63,882 nucleotides of DNA, from positions 1 to 63,882 of the forward strand of contig JAMOBE010000010.1 of assembly GCA_039908285.1 (NCBI GenBank), written 5' to 3'. Positions within the stretch are counted from its first letter, which is position 1. Every line of letters starts with the position of its first letter. Below are positions 51,478 to 59,514 of this stretch, one piece after another. The translations under genes were made by a program, and so were the position numbers. The stretch comes from JAMOBE01 sp039908285 (GTDB lineage Bacteria; Pseudomonadota; Alphaproteobacteria; Rhodospirillales; Rhodospirillaceae). Below the pieces are notes generated by a model, which did not search any database, was not told where the DNA came from, and saw only the letters and a list, made by a program, of their open reading frames with translations.

Positions 51478-51522
51478 GCCGAAACGTCCCGCCAGGTTGG
51501 CGCCGATGCCGATGAGGATCAC
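51031..51522 (-). CDS. folK: HPPK, 2-amino-4-hydroxy-6-hydroxymethyldihydropteridine pyrophosphokinase
   Basis: FolK phosphorylates the pterin precursor of folate. The 163-residue protein has MILIGIGANLAGRFGSPRAT, TAPVPASDQPWFINGVAAIA, and the family signature DLDLLAYHDIV and IPHPRLHERAFVLFPL. The start is GTG 51522. It is 24 bp from flgH in the same direction. Its gene is covered end to end, except for the first 45 bp, by the antisense frame of the plus-strand membrane protein, but its own motifs are complete, so folK is the real gene here. Confidence 0.93.
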   Translation of the reverse strand: MILIGIGANLAGRFGSPRATCEAALTALAGAGTEVEIVARSRWWRTAPVPASDQPWFINGVAAIATPLDPDALLALLHDIERDLGRVRSIPNAARVIDLDLLAYHDIVRDGPAQIPHPRLHERAFVLFPLMDITTDWRHPTLGVPVSELVARLSPTQVAEPDP

Positions 51523-51546
51523 CGCTCCTGGTCTCCTTCGGACGGT

Positions 51547-52308
51547 TCAGAACGGGAAGATGACGTCGAAGATCTGCTGGCCGTAGCGCGGCTGCTGGAC
51601 GTCGCTCATGGTGCCGCGGCCGCCGTAGGCGATGCGGGCCTCGGCGATCTTGTCCCACTTGACGGAGTTGTCGGAGGCGATGTCCTGCGGCCGGATCACG
51701 CCGGTCACCTGCATTTCCCGCAGTTCGTAGTTGACGCGGATCTCCTGGCGGCCGGCGATGACCAGGTTGCCGTTGGGCAGCACCTGGGTGATGACGGCGG
51801 CGAGACGCAGCTTGATGGTCTCGTCCCGGGCGATCTTGCCTTCACCCTCGTACTTGCTGTTGCTCTCCAGGCTGACCAGGTTGGTCGGGTCGACGGCGTT
51901 GGGGAGAATTTTGCCTAGTGACGCCTCGTAGCCCAGGAACTTGGTCAATCCCGCCGACTCGGTCGGCGTGTTGCGGTTGCGGTTGGTCTTGTTGTTCATC
52001 TTGGCCTGGTCGTCGGTGATGGAGACCACCACGGTCAGGATGTCGCCGATGTCGTTGGCCCGCTGGTCCTTGAAGAAGGCCCGGGCGCCCGGCCGCCACA
52101 GGGAGTTGGCCTTGGGCTGGGTCACCACCGGCGTCGGCATGGGCATGCTGACGGGCTGGTAGTTGCGCTTTTCCGTCGGGTTCTCGACGGGGGAGAGCTT
52201 GGGCTCGGAGCCCAGCTCGGACATCTGCCGCAGGGCGTTGCAGCCCGAGAGCGCGGTCGCGGCCAGAAGAAGGGCGGCAAGGCGGAGCCTGGTGGAATGG
52301 CGGATCAT
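51547..52308 (-). CDS. flgH: Flagellar L-ring protein FlgH
   Basis: FlgH is the outer-membrane lipoprotein ring that lets the flagellar rod through the outer membrane. The 253-residue protein has a lipoprotein signal with lipobox LSGC, the conserved SLWRPGARAFFKDQRANDIG and LTVVVSITDDQAKMNNKTNR, and the C-terminal GVIRPQDIASDNSVKWDKIA, ending IFDVIFPF. It ends the minus-strand run flgF-flgG-flgA-flgH, in which genes are 9-28 bp apart. Confidence 0.96.
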   Translation of the reverse strand: MIRHSTRLRLAALLLAATALSGCNALRQMSELGSEPKLSPVENPTEKRNYQPVSMPMPTPVVTQPKANSLWRPGARAFFKDQRANDIGDILTVVVSITDDQAKMNNKTNRNRNTPTESAGLTKFLGYEASLGKILPNAVDPTNLVSLESNSKYEGEGKIARDETIKLRLAAVITQVLPNGNLVIAGRQEIRVNYELREMQVTGVIRPQDIASDNSVKWDKIAEARIAYGGRGTMSDVQQPRYGQQIFDVIFPF

Positions 52309-52336
52309 GGACGTGTCTCCCTTCTTCCGGTTTGGT

Positions 52337-53305
52337 CTAGTCGAGGGCGGCGACGGAGGTCCCGGCCTGCACCGAGACGACGTTGACGTCGATCACCCTG
52401 GCCAGGACCGACTTGTTGCTGGCCGTGTTCTGCACGCGGATGCTGTCGTTCCTGGCCCCGTCCTCCAGGGCCTGGCCGCGTACCGTCAGGGACATCATCG
52501 GCGTCTTCAGGATCATGGTGACCTGGGCGCCCTTCTCCACCAGGATCGGCTTTTGCAGGTCGGGCGAGCGCAGCGGCACGCCGTCACGGATGAAGCGGGT
52601 GGGCGTCAGCCCGAGAAGCTGGTCGGCGTCGGTGACCACGTCCTGGCGGACGTCGTCGGAGCGCACCTTGACCCACCGCACGTCCTTGAGGGCGATGACC
52701 TCGCCCTTCTTCAGGCCGCGGCTCAGCACCGGGATCTCGACGGTGTTGAACACCCGTCCGGCCAGCCGCTGGCGCTTCGTGTCCGACGTCCCCGACTGGA
52801 TCACCACGGTGGCGTTGAAGCGGCGGTTGCGCTCGTCGAAGGTCACGGACTCGACGGTGATGTCCGGCTCGGCCCCGGCGGCGACGTGCAGCTCGCCGCC
52901 GCCCTGGTTGAAGGCCACCTCGGCGTCGGCTGGAACGCCCTTGGCCGCCAGGGCCGCCCGGACCTCCTCCAGGATGCGTCCGCCGTCCACGGTCTGGGAG
53001 GCGCGCTCGACCACCGCCCGGTCGGACCGGGACAGGGGCTGCCACTGCACGCCATAGGCGCGGGCCACCTTGTACAGCCAGACGGCGTCGAGGGTGGTGC
53101 GCTTGCCGGGCTCGGGCGCCTGGACCACCGGGCGGTCGGCGTAGGCGCCGGCGCCGTCGAACAGGTCGCCGAGACGAACGTAGGCGCCGTGGACCTCGAC
53201 GTTGGCGTGAAGAGAGGCGGGGAGAGCCACGGGGGCCTTTTCGGCCATCGCCGATGTTGCCGTAGCCAGAACCAGCCCAAGCGCAAGAGCAATCCTCTTC
53301 ATCAT
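52337..53305 (-). CDS. flgA: Flagellar P-ring assembly protein FlgA
   Basis: FlgA is the periplasmic chaperone for FlgI assembly. The 322-residue protein has a signal peptide (MMKRIALALGLVLATATSAM), a middle SAF-like domain (RGLKKGEVIALKDVRWVKVR) and the C-terminal ATRFIRDGVPLR-type region (GLTPTRFIRDGVPLRSPDLQ) plus EKGAQVTMILKTPMMSLTV. It is longer than many FlgA proteins (about 220) because of an extra N-terminal domain, common in alphaproteobacteria. It sits between flgG and flgH. Confidence 0.93.
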   Translation of the reverse strand: MMKRIALALGLVLATATSAMAEKAPVALPASLHANVEVHGAYVRLGDLFDGAGAYADRPVVQAPEPGKRTTLDAVWLYKVARAYGVQWQPLSRSDRAVVERASQTVDGGRILEEVRAALAAKGVPADAEVAFNQGGGELHVAAGAEPDITVESVTFDERNRRFNATVVIQSGTSDTKRQRLAGRVFNTVEIPVLSRGLKKGEVIALKDVRWVKVRSDDVRQDVVTDADQLLGLTPTRFIRDGVPLRSPDLQKPILVEKGAQVTMILKTPMMSLTVRGQALEDGARNDSIRVQNTASNKSVLARVIDVNVVSVQAGTSVAALD

Positions 53306-53314
53306 CCTCTCCCG

Positions 53315-54100
53315 TTACTTCGCGTTGACGACCGTCTGCATCATGGCGTCCGAGGTCTGGATTACCTTGCTGTTCATCTCATAGGCGCGCTGGGCGGTCA
53401 CCAGATTGGTGACCTCGGCCACCACGTTGACGTTGGAGGTCTCGAGGAAGCCCTGGAGGATGGTGCCATAGCCCGCCGATCCGGGGGTGCTGGGGGTGGA
53501 TGTGCCCGAGGCCGGGGTTTCCTTCAGCAGGTTGTCGCCGACGGCTTCCAGGCCGGCCTCGTTGGGGAACACCGACAACTGGATCTGGCCCACCACCTGC
53601 TGCGCCACCTGGCCGTCGCGCTTCGCCAGCACCTGGCCCGAGCTGTTGATCGACACGCCGACGGCGTCGCTCGGGATGATGATGCCGGGGAGCACCGTGT
53701 AGCCCTCGTGGGTGACGATCTGGCCCTGGGGGCTCAGCTGGAACGAGCCGTCGCGGGTGTAGGCGGTCTCGCCGGAGGGCATCTGGATCTGGAAGTAGCC
53801 CTTGCCCTGGATGGCGAGATCGAGGGTGTTGTCGGTGTTGACCACGCTGCCCTGCTCGGTGATGCGGTAGACGGCGACGGTCTTGACGCCAAGACCAAGC
53901 TGCACGCCGGCGGGGACGATGGTGCCGGCATCCGACGAGGCCGAACCGCCGCGCCGCAGGTTCTGATACAGAAGGTCGTTGAACTCGGCGCGACGGCGCG
54001 TGTAGGCCGTCGTGTTCATGTTGGCGATGTTGTTGGAAATGACCTCGACGTTGGTCTGCTGCGCGAGCATTCCCGTGGCGGCGATGTTGAGCGACCTCAT
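53315..54100 (-). CDS. flgG: Flagellar distal rod protein FlgG
   Basis: FlgG forms the distal rod. The 261-residue protein starts MRSLNIAATGMLAQQTNVEV with SNNIANMNTTAYTRRRAEFN, the rod/hook signature, and ends with FLETSNVNVVAEVTNLVTAQ and RAYEMNSKVIQTSDAMMQTV, which pair with the N-terminus as a coiled coil. Length and termini are complete. It follows flgF by 28 bp on the minus strand. Confidence 0.97.
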   Translation of the reverse strand: MRSLNIAATGMLAQQTNVEVISNNIANMNTTAYTRRRAEFNDLLYQNLRRGGSASSDAGTIVPAGVQLGLGVKTVAVYRITEQGSVVNTDNTLDLAIQGKGYFQIQMPSGETAYTRDGSFQLSPQGQIVTHEGYTVLPGIIIPSDAVGVSINSSGQVLAKRDGQVAQQVVGQIQLSVFPNEAGLEAVGDNLLKETPASGTSTPSTPGSAGYGTILQGFLETSNVNVVAEVTNLVTAQRAYEMNSKVIQTSDAMMQTVVNAK

Positions 54101-54128
54101 GGCAGATATCTCCCCGTTTTCTCTGGCC

Positions 54129-54863
54129 TCAGGCCACGCGCGACAAAGCGTCGATCACCTTGCGGCGGCGATCGCTTTCCTGTTCCACCAGCCGGCTGCT
54201 GCTTTCATAGGAGCGCTGAAGCTGGATCATTCTGGTCATTTCCACGACCGGCTTGACGTTCGACTCTTCCAGCATGCCCTGGAGGACGTCCGGGCGGGCC
54301 ACCTCCTCGGGGCGCTGCTCGGTCATGTACAGGCCGCCGGACACCTGGCGAAGCTGCTGCTCGTCCTCGAAGCGCACCACCCGGAGCTTGCCGATCTGGC
54401 CGTTCTCGGTGGTCACGGTGCCGTCGCGGGCGACGCTGATCTGGGTCTCGTTGGGGGCGAAGAAGAACGGCTGGTCGTTGCTGGACAGGATCGGCTGGCC
54501 GTCGGCGGTGACCATCTGTCCGGCCTCGTTCAGGCGCAGATGGCCGCCGCGGGTGTACATGGGGCCGGCGTCGGTATCCACCACCAGGTAGCCCGGCCCG
54601 TTCAGGGCCAGGTCGAGCGGGTTGCCGGTGCTGGTCATCGGCCCGTCGCGGGTGTCGCGGAAGGTGCCGAGATCCTGCACGAACGACAGCTTGTCGTCGA
54701 AGGGGCGCTCGTTGTTCTGGGTCTTGACCAGATACTCGACGAACATGGGCTGCTGGTTCTTGAACGCGGGCGTGTTGGCGTTGGCGATGTTGTTGGAGAC
54801 CATGTCGAGCTGTCTCCACAAGGCCGTCTGCCGGGACAATCCGATGTATGCAGTGTTGTCCAT
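54129..54863 (-). CDS. flgF: Flagellar proximal rod protein FlgF
   Basis: FlgF is a proximal rod protein. The 244-residue product begins at ATG 54863 with MDNTAYIGLSRQTALWRQLD and VSNNIANANTPAFKNQQPMF, and ends with GMLEESNVKPVVEMTRMIQL and QRSYESSSRLVEQESDRRRK. GGAG lies 7 bp upstream; the longer frame has no rod-protein features. It is the first gene of the minus-strand flagellar run and is divergent from fliL. Confidence 0.96.
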   Translation of the reverse strand: MDNTAYIGLSRQTALWRQLDMVSNNIANANTPAFKNQQPMFVEYLVKTQNNERPFDDKLSFVQDLGTFRDTRDGPMTSTGNPLDLALNGPGYLVVDTDAGPMYTRGGHLRLNEAGQMVTADGQPILSSNDQPFFFAPNETQISVARDGTVTTENGQIGKLRVVRFEDEQQLRQVSGGLYMTEQRPEEVARPDVLQGMLEESNVKPVVEMTRMIQLQRSYESSSRLVEQESDRRRKVIDALSRVA

Positions 54864-55204
54864 TGCTCGCTCCACCTGGGCCGAAATCCGTCCACGGCGA
54901 GTAATGCACGCCCCGTGCCAGGACCGATTTCCGGCCCATTCCGGGCGCGGGGGGTGGGGGTGGCGGGGGTGGCGGGCAGGGGTTGCCCGGTAACTTTTGC
55001 CGGGAGGTCGCGATCTCGCGCTCCTCAACCGATTATTAACCAGCCGCCCCTAGACTGGGCAGGCCGGTTTGCTGGAAGCCGGGTGGCTCGCGCCGTATTA
55101 CCGACCCCGAGACTCTTCGCGGCGCGCGGAGAGTCTCGGGGTCTGTAATACGACTCCCTTTTTTGGGTTGCGGCCAAAGGCCGCGATAGGCGTCGGGGGA
55201 CTGA
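54864..55204. other. Divergent flagellar promoter region
   Basis: The 341 bp between flgF and fliL must hold promoters for both flagellar transcripts. A G-rich, repetitive patch (GGGGGTGGCGGGGGTGGCGG-like) lies near 54950-54980. TTAACC at 55036-55041 resembles a CtrA half-site. A 22-bp inverted repeat is at 55095-55151. I find no clear sigma-28 or sigma-54 promoter. Confidence 0.6.
55095..55151. promoter_or_regulatory. 22-bp near-perfect inverted repeat upstream of fliL
   Basis: The left arm 55095-55116 begins GTATTACCGACCCCGAGACT; the right arm 55130-55151 is its reverse complement with a single mismatch. The loop is 13 nt of GCG-rich sequence. It ends 53 bp before the fliL ATG. It may be an operator, an mRNA leader hairpin, or a remnant of a small repeat element. 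Confidence 0.75.
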
Positions 55205-55762
55205 ATGGCCGAAGATCTGGACGAAGACCTGGACGAAGGCGGTGAAGGCGGTGGCGACTCCGGCGGTGGCTCGTCGGAGTCGTTCTTTGCCAAAAAGAAA
55301 AAGCTCATCATGATCGTGGCGCCGGTGCTGCTGCTGCTGCTGGCGACGGCCGGGGTCTTTTTCAGTGGTCTCGCCGATCCGGTCATCGCCATGCTGACGG
55401 GCGGAGGTGGCGAGCGCAGCGCCGAGCCGCCGCCGAAGGAGGCCCATCCGGGGGCCGCGCCGGTGTTCTATGAAATGCCGGAGATGCTGGTGAACCTCAA
55501 CGCCGCCAACCGCAAGAAGGCCTTCCTCAAGATCCGGGTCGCCCTGGAGCTGGCCGGCCCGGAGGATACGGCCAAGGTGGACGCGGTGATGCCCCGCATC
55601 GTCGACAACTTCCAGGTCTATCTGCGCGAACTCCGGCTGGAGGACCTGCAGGGCTCGGCCGGCATGTATCGGCTGCACGAGGAACTGCTGACCCGGGTCA
55701 ACGCGGCGATCAAGCCGGTCCGGGTCAATGACGTGCTGTTCAAGGAAATGCTGGTCCAGTAA
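55205..55762 (+). CDS. fliL: Flagellar basal-body-associated protein FliL
   Basis: FliL surrounds the stator units and supports their function. The 185-residue protein has an acidic N-terminus (EDLDEDLDEGGEGGG), one membrane helix (LIMIVAPVLLLLLATAGVFF), and the periplasmic domain VFYEMPEMLVNLNAANRKKA...FLKIRVALEL. The C-terminus LFKEMLVQ is typical. fliM follows 12 bp later. It opens the plus-strand operon running to 63.8 kb. Confidence 0.95.
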   Translation: MAEDLDEDLDEGGEGGGDSGGGSSESFFAKKKKLIMIVAPVLLLLLATAGVFFSGLADPVIAMLTGGGGERSAEPPPKEAHPGAAPVFYEMPEMLVNLNAANRKKAFLKIRVALELAGPEDTAKVDAVMPRIVDNFQVYLRELRLEDLQGSAGMYRLHEELLTRVNAAIKPVRVNDVLFKEMLVQ

Positions 55763-55774
55763 GGGCTCCCCGCC

Positions 55775-57016
55775 ATGACACCCGCCGACCCGAAGAAAGA
55801 AGTCTCGGAGGACGATGAAGCCGCCCTGATGAAGGAATGGGAGGCGATGGCCGGCATGGACGGAGGCGACGACGCCGGTGGCGGAGCGTCTGCGAAGGGC
55901 GGCGGTGGCGGCGGTGGCGGCGGCGGCGAGGACGGGGAAGAGGAAGACGCCAATCAGGATGCCATGGCCGCCGAGTGGGAGGCCATGCTGGGTACCGGCG
56001 ACGACGACGGTGGCGTCGCCGAGGTGGTGTCGAGCGTCGGCGTCCGCGAGTCGACCCGGGTCCTGAACCAGGACGAAATCGACAGCCTGCTCGGCTTCGA
56101 CGAGGACCACGACGACTCGGGCGAGCGCGCCGGTATCCAGGCCATCCTGAACTCGGCCCTGGTCTCCTACGAGCGTCTGCCGATGCTCGAGGTCGTGTTC
56201 GACCGGCTGGTGCGCATGATGTCCACATCCCTGCGCAACTTCACCTCGGACAACGTCGAGGTCTCCCTCGACAACATCCTGTCGCTGCGGTTCGGCGACT
56301 ACCTCAACTCCATCCCCCTGCCGGCCATGCTGGCGGTGTTCAAGGCCGAGGAGTGGGACAACTATGGACTCCTGACCATCGACTCGTCGCTGATCTACTC
56401 GATCGTGGACGTGCTGCTGGGCGGGCGGCGCGGCACCGCGGCGATGCGCATCGAGGGTCGCCCCTACACCACCATCGAGCGCAATCTGGTGGAGCGCATG
56501 GTGCACGTGGTGTTCTCCGACCTGTCGGCGGCCTTCGATCCCTTGAGCCCCGTGACCTTCCGCTTCGACCGGCTGGAGACGAATCCGCGGTTTGCCACCA
56601 TTTCACGACCGTCGAACGCCGCGATCGTCGCCAAGTTGCGCATCGACATGGAGGACCGCGGCGGCAAGCTGGAACTCCTCATTCCGTATGCCACCCTGGA
56701 GCCGGTACGCGAACTCCTCCTCCAGATGTTCATGGGCGAGAAATTCGGCCGTGACTCCATCTGGGAGACCCACCTGGCCGAGGAAATGTGGTTCACCGAC
56801 ATCGAACTGGAGGCGGTCCTGGACGAAATGACCATGCCCTTGAGCAAGATACTCGATCTTCAGGTTGGATCGCGCATAATGCTGAATACGTCGCCGAACG
56901 CGCGGGTCGTGCTGACCTGCGGCGACGTGCCGATGTACCTTGGGCGCATGGGGCGCAAGGGGGCCAGCATCGCCATCCGCATCGAAGACCAGGTGAAGAA
57001 GAGGGCCTCGACATGA
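55775..57016 (+). CDS. fliM: Flagellar motor switch protein FliM with extended N-terminus
   Basis: FliM is the C-ring protein that binds CheY-P. In most bacteria its CheY-binding peptide is at the very start; here LNQDEIDSLLGFDED lies at residues 97-111. Before it is a ~95-residue acidic, Gly-rich extension with two copies of EWEAM (residues 21-25 and 67-71) and a run of ten Gly. The core has SYERLPMLEVVFDRLVRMMS, LLGGRRGTAAMRIEG and a SpoA domain (LDLQVGSRIMLNTSPNARVV). ATG 55775 is 12 bp after fliL; the next gene overlaps by 4 bp. Length 413 is long for FliM. Confidence 0.95.
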   Translation: MTPADPKKEVSEDDEAALMKEWEAMAGMDGGDDAGGGASAKGGGGGGGGGGEDGEEEDANQDAMAAEWEAMLGTGDDDGGVAEVVSSVGVRESTRVLNQDEIDSLLGFDEDHDDSGERAGIQAILNSALVSYERLPMLEVVFDRLVRMMSTSLRNFTSDNVEVSLDNILSLRFGDYLNSIPLPAMLAVFKAEEWDNYGLLTIDSSLIYSIVDVLLGGRRGTAAMRIEGRPYTTIERNLVERMVHVVFSDLSAAFDPLSPVTFRFDRLETNPRFATISRPSNAAIVAKLRIDMEDRGGKLELLIPYATLEPVRELLLQMFMGEKFGRDSIWETHLAEEMWFTDIELEAVLDEMTMPLSKILDLQVGSRIMLNTSPNARVVLTCGDVPMYLGRMGRKGASIAIRIEDQVKKRAST

Positions 57017-57513
57017 CTCCGTCCATGATCCTGGACATCATCGTCATCGTGCTCCTGGTCCCGACGATCGCGTTCGCGGCGATTCTGAACAGCCGCCTCA
57101 ACATGCTGCGGCGGAACAAGGATCAGCTCGGCAAGCTGGTGGGCAGCTTCAACGAGGCGACGCTCCGCGCCGAGTCCGGCATCCCCAAGCTGCGCAAGGC
57201 GGCGGAGGAGGCCGGCCAGACGCTGCAGGAGCAGGTGGAGAAGGCGCACACCCTGCGCGACGACCTGGCCTTCATGGTGGACCGCGCCGAGAGCATGGCC
57301 AACCGTCTGGAAGGCTCGGTCAGGGCGGCGCGCAACGAACCGAAGCCGGCGGCGGCGCCGCCGCCTCGTCCCGCTCCGGCCCCGGCGCGGCGGGCGCCTC
57401 TGTCGGCGGCGCCGCTGCGGGCGGATCTGGGTGACGGTGGAATGGATGACGACGACGACGATCGGTCCGAGGCGGAGCGCGAGCTGTTGCGCGCCCTTCA
57501 GTCCGCTCGCTGA
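57013..57513 (+). CDS. DUF6468-like flagellar membrane protein
   Basis: The 166-residue protein has an N-terminal membrane helix (MILDIIVIVLLVPTIAFAAI), then NSRLNMLRRNKDQLGKLVGS and a coiled coil (IPKLRKAAEEAGQTLQEQVE), followed by a Pro/Ala-rich linker and acidic tail. I recall this as DUF6468, found only in flagellar operons of alphaproteobacteria. It overlaps fliM (ATGA) and is followed by the motE-like gene after 6 bp. It probably sits in the inner membrane near the motor; function unknown. Confidence 0.8.
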   Translation: MTPSMILDIIVIVLLVPTIAFAAILNSRLNMLRRNKDQLGKLVGSFNEATLRAESGIPKLRKAAEEAGQTLQEQVEKAHTLRDDLAFMVDRAESMANRLEGSVRAARNEPKPAAAPPPRPAPAPARRAPLSAAPLRADLGDGGMDDDDDDRSEAERELLRALQSAR

Positions 57514-57519
57514 GGGAGG

Positions 57520-58278
57520 ATGGCCGTGCAAAAGAAAATGGACGCGCCACGGAAGGTGGATGCACAGAAGAAACAGAAGGCCAGGCCGGCGCGGATGCCG
57601 CGGCTGCGGCTGCTGCCGTTCCTGATCTTCGCGACGGGGCTGATGTTCACGGTCAAGGTCGGCGGGCTGTGGGAGGGCGTGGCGTCGCTGCGCCATGGCG
57701 TCACCGTCGAGCCGGTCAAGGCCCAGGCCCAGCCCCCGGCGGCGGCCCCGGCACAGGCCCCGGCGGCGCCGGCTCCCCGCTCGTCCCGCCAGGCGTCGGC
57801 CGAGGGCGGGGCGACGGAGGGGGTGGGAGGGGGCGACGCCACCTCGTTCACCCAGACGGAAATCGACGTGCTCCAGAAGCTCGCGGGGCGGCGCGAGGAA
57901 CTGGAGGGACGGTCGCGAGAACTTGATGCGCGAGAGGCGCTGCTCAATGCCGCCGAGGAGCGCATTGACGGAAAAATCGCGGAGATCCGAAATCTTGAGC
58001 AGACGATCCAGGGGCTCATTTCAAAGTACAATAATCTCGAGGATAACAAGCTCAAGAGTCTCGTCAACATCTATGAAAAGATGAAGCCCCGGGATGCCGC
58101 GCGGATATTCAACGAGCTGGAGATGCCAACCCTGATCGCTGTGATCGAGCGCATGAAGGAGACCAAGACCGCGCCGATCATGGCCGAAATGGACTCGGTG
58201 AAGGCCAAGGCGCTGACCTCGGAGCTGGCGCAGCGAAACCGCCTGCCGGTGCCGGAGTCGGGCGATGGTGGGGCATGA
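57520..58278 (+). CDS. MotE-like periplasmic motor chaperone
   Basis: The 252-residue protein has a basic N-terminus, one membrane helix (LLPFLIFATGLMFTVKVG), a Pro/Ala-rich linker, a long coiled coil (about residues 112-170: FTQTEIDVLQKLAGRREELE) and a C-terminal MgtE-N-like domain, IYEKMKPRDAARIFNELEMP with LIAVIERMKETKTAPIMAEM. This is the layout of MotE, which helps MotC and stator assembly in alphaproteobacteria. It follows the DUF6468-like gene. Its stop overlaps a small open frame (58275) and is 112 bp from cheY. Confidence 0.88.
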   Translation: MAVQKKMDAPRKVDAQKKQKARPARMPRLRLLPFLIFATGLMFTVKVGGLWEGVASLRHGVTVEPVKAQAQPPAAAPAQAPAAPAPRSSRQASAEGGATEGVGGGDATSFTQTEIDVLQKLAGRREELEGRSRELDAREALLNAAEERIDGKIAEIRNLEQTIQGLISKYNNLEDNKLKSLVNIYEKMKPRDAARIFNELEMPTLIAVIERMKETKTAPIMAEMDSVKAKALTSELAQRNRLPVPESGDGGA

Positions 58279-58403
58279 ATGCGGAAATCGAAGAAAAGGA
58301 CTTGCCTATGCGCATCCTCATAACATATCAAGGCGGTTGTGGGGAGCCGTCCGGGATGTTCGTGGACGCCGTCGCTGATGGAGTGATTGATGGCTGTCGA
58401 TAA
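58275..58403 (+). CDS. Possible 42-residue coupled leader ORF before cheY
   Basis: ATG 58275 overlaps the motE-like stop (ATGA) and the frame runs 42 codons (MNAEIEEKDLPMRILITYQG) to TAA 58401, 14 bp inside the cheY gene in another frame. It has no recognised domain. Its overlaps on both sides fit translational coupling between motE and cheY more than a working protein. No independent evidence of expression. Confidence 0.3.
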   Translation: MNAEIEEKDLPMRILITYQGGCGEPSGMFVDAVADGVIDGCR

Positions 58404-58779
58404 GGGCATGCATGTGCTGATTGTGGATGACTACAAGACGATGCTCCGTATCCTCCGCAATTTGTTGAAACAATTGGGCTTCGACAATATCGACGAAGCC
58501 ACCGACGGCAGCCAGGCCCTGCAGATGCTGCGTGCCGCCGGCACCTATGGTCTTGTCATCTCCGACTGGAACATGGAGCCGATGACCGGCCTCCAGCTCC
58601 TGCGCGAGGTGCGGGCGGATGCGAAGCTCAAGGCCACCCCGTTCATCATGGTCACGGCGGAAAGCAAGTCCGAGAACGTGATCGCGGCCAAAGAGGCGGG
58701 CGTGTCCAACTACATCGTCAAGCCGTTCAATGCCGCCACTCTCAAGTCGAAGATGGTGAGCGTTCTGGGCGAGTTTTAG
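58390..58779 (+). CDS. cheY: Chemotaxis response regulator CheY
   Basis: CheY-P binds FliM to change motor rotation. The 129-residue protein has the acidic pair Asp13-Asp14 (VLIVDDYKTMLRILR), phospho-acceptor Asp59 (LVISDWNMEPMTGLQ), Thr89 (FIMVTAESKS) and Lys111 (NYIVKPFNAATLK). GGAG lies 6 bp before ATG 58390. cheZ follows 13 bp later. Its position between motE and cheZ inside the fliM operon fits a motor-proximal CheY. Confidence 0.96.
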   Translation: MAVDKGMHVLIVDDYKTMLRILRNLLKQLGFDNIDEATDGSQALQMLRAAGTYGLVISDWNMEPMTGLQLLREVRADAKLKATPFIMVTAESKSENVIAAKEAGVSNYIVKPFNAATLKSKMVSVLGEF

Positions 58780-58792
58780 GGAGGGCTCGGCC

Positions 58793-59446
58793 ATGCCGGC
58801 CGGTTCTATCGACGCCGACGTCGCCGAACGGCTGGAGACTATCCGGCGCGAACACGGCGAGATGATCAGCATCGGGCGAATCGCGGAGATCGTCACCGAT
58901 CTTCTCGACCGCCTGAAGCTGAAGCAGGACCTGCGCCTCTACACCGAGCTTGAGCAGCTTGCCGACTATATCCGCGACATCAAGGCGGAAATCGCGGCGC
59001 TGCGGCCGGACGAAATCCAGGAGCACTACCTGCCCTCGGCCGCCGACGAACTCGACGCCATCGTCGAGGCCACGGAGAACGCCACCAACAGCATTCTCGC
59101 CGCGGCCGAGGCCATCGAGAGCGTGGCTGCGGATGTGGATCCCGCCATCGCCGACCGCCTGACCGAGGTTACCACCAGCATCTACGAGGCCTGCACCTTC
59201 CAGGACATCACCGGCCAGCGAATCGGCAAGGTGGTGAAGGCCCTGAAGGTCATCCAGGGGCGGGTCGAGACCCTGGTCAACGCTTTCGGCTCGGAAATCG
59301 ACCAGATTCGCCAGAAGACGGATGCCGAGAAGGCCGCTGCCGGCCCGACGGCGCCCAGCGAGAAGGACCTGCTCAACGGTCCGCAGCTCTCCGGAGCGGC
59401 GAAGAGCCAGGACGATATCGACGCGCTGTTCTCGGGCGGCAATTGA
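58793..59446 (+). CDS. cheZ: CheY-P phosphatase CheZ
   Basis: CheZ removes phosphate from CheY. The 217-residue protein is helical (LETIRREHGEMISIGRIAEI, then a long hairpin) and has the catalytic motif ACTFQDITGQRIGKV (Gln137, Asp138, Gln142). The C-terminal end QDDIDALFSGGN is the CheY-binding peptide; it resembles the FliM peptide NQDEIDSLLGF of the same operon. CheZ is mostly a beta/gamma-proteobacterial protein, but this type is found in some alphaproteobacteria. It follows cheY closely. Confidence 0.94.
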   Translation: MPAGSIDADVAERLETIRREHGEMISIGRIAEIVTDLLDRLKLKQDLRLYTELEQLADYIRDIKAEIAALRPDEIQEHYLPSAADELDAIVEATENATNSILAAAEAIESVAADVDPAIADRLTEVTTSIYEACTFQDITGQRIGKVVKALKVIQGRVETLVNAFGSEIDQIRQKTDAEKAAAGPTAPSEKDLLNGPQLSGAAKSQDDIDALFSGGN

Positions 59447-59514
59447 GTCAGGACTTGATGACTGGCCTTCTGGCCGATTCACGTCGGGGTCCTTTGTTCG
59501 GGTAGACTACGGGG

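Noticed and set aside
52163..54256. 697-residue plus-strand frame opposite flgA-flgG-flgF
   Set aside because: Antisense to three intact flagellar genes with full family signatures.
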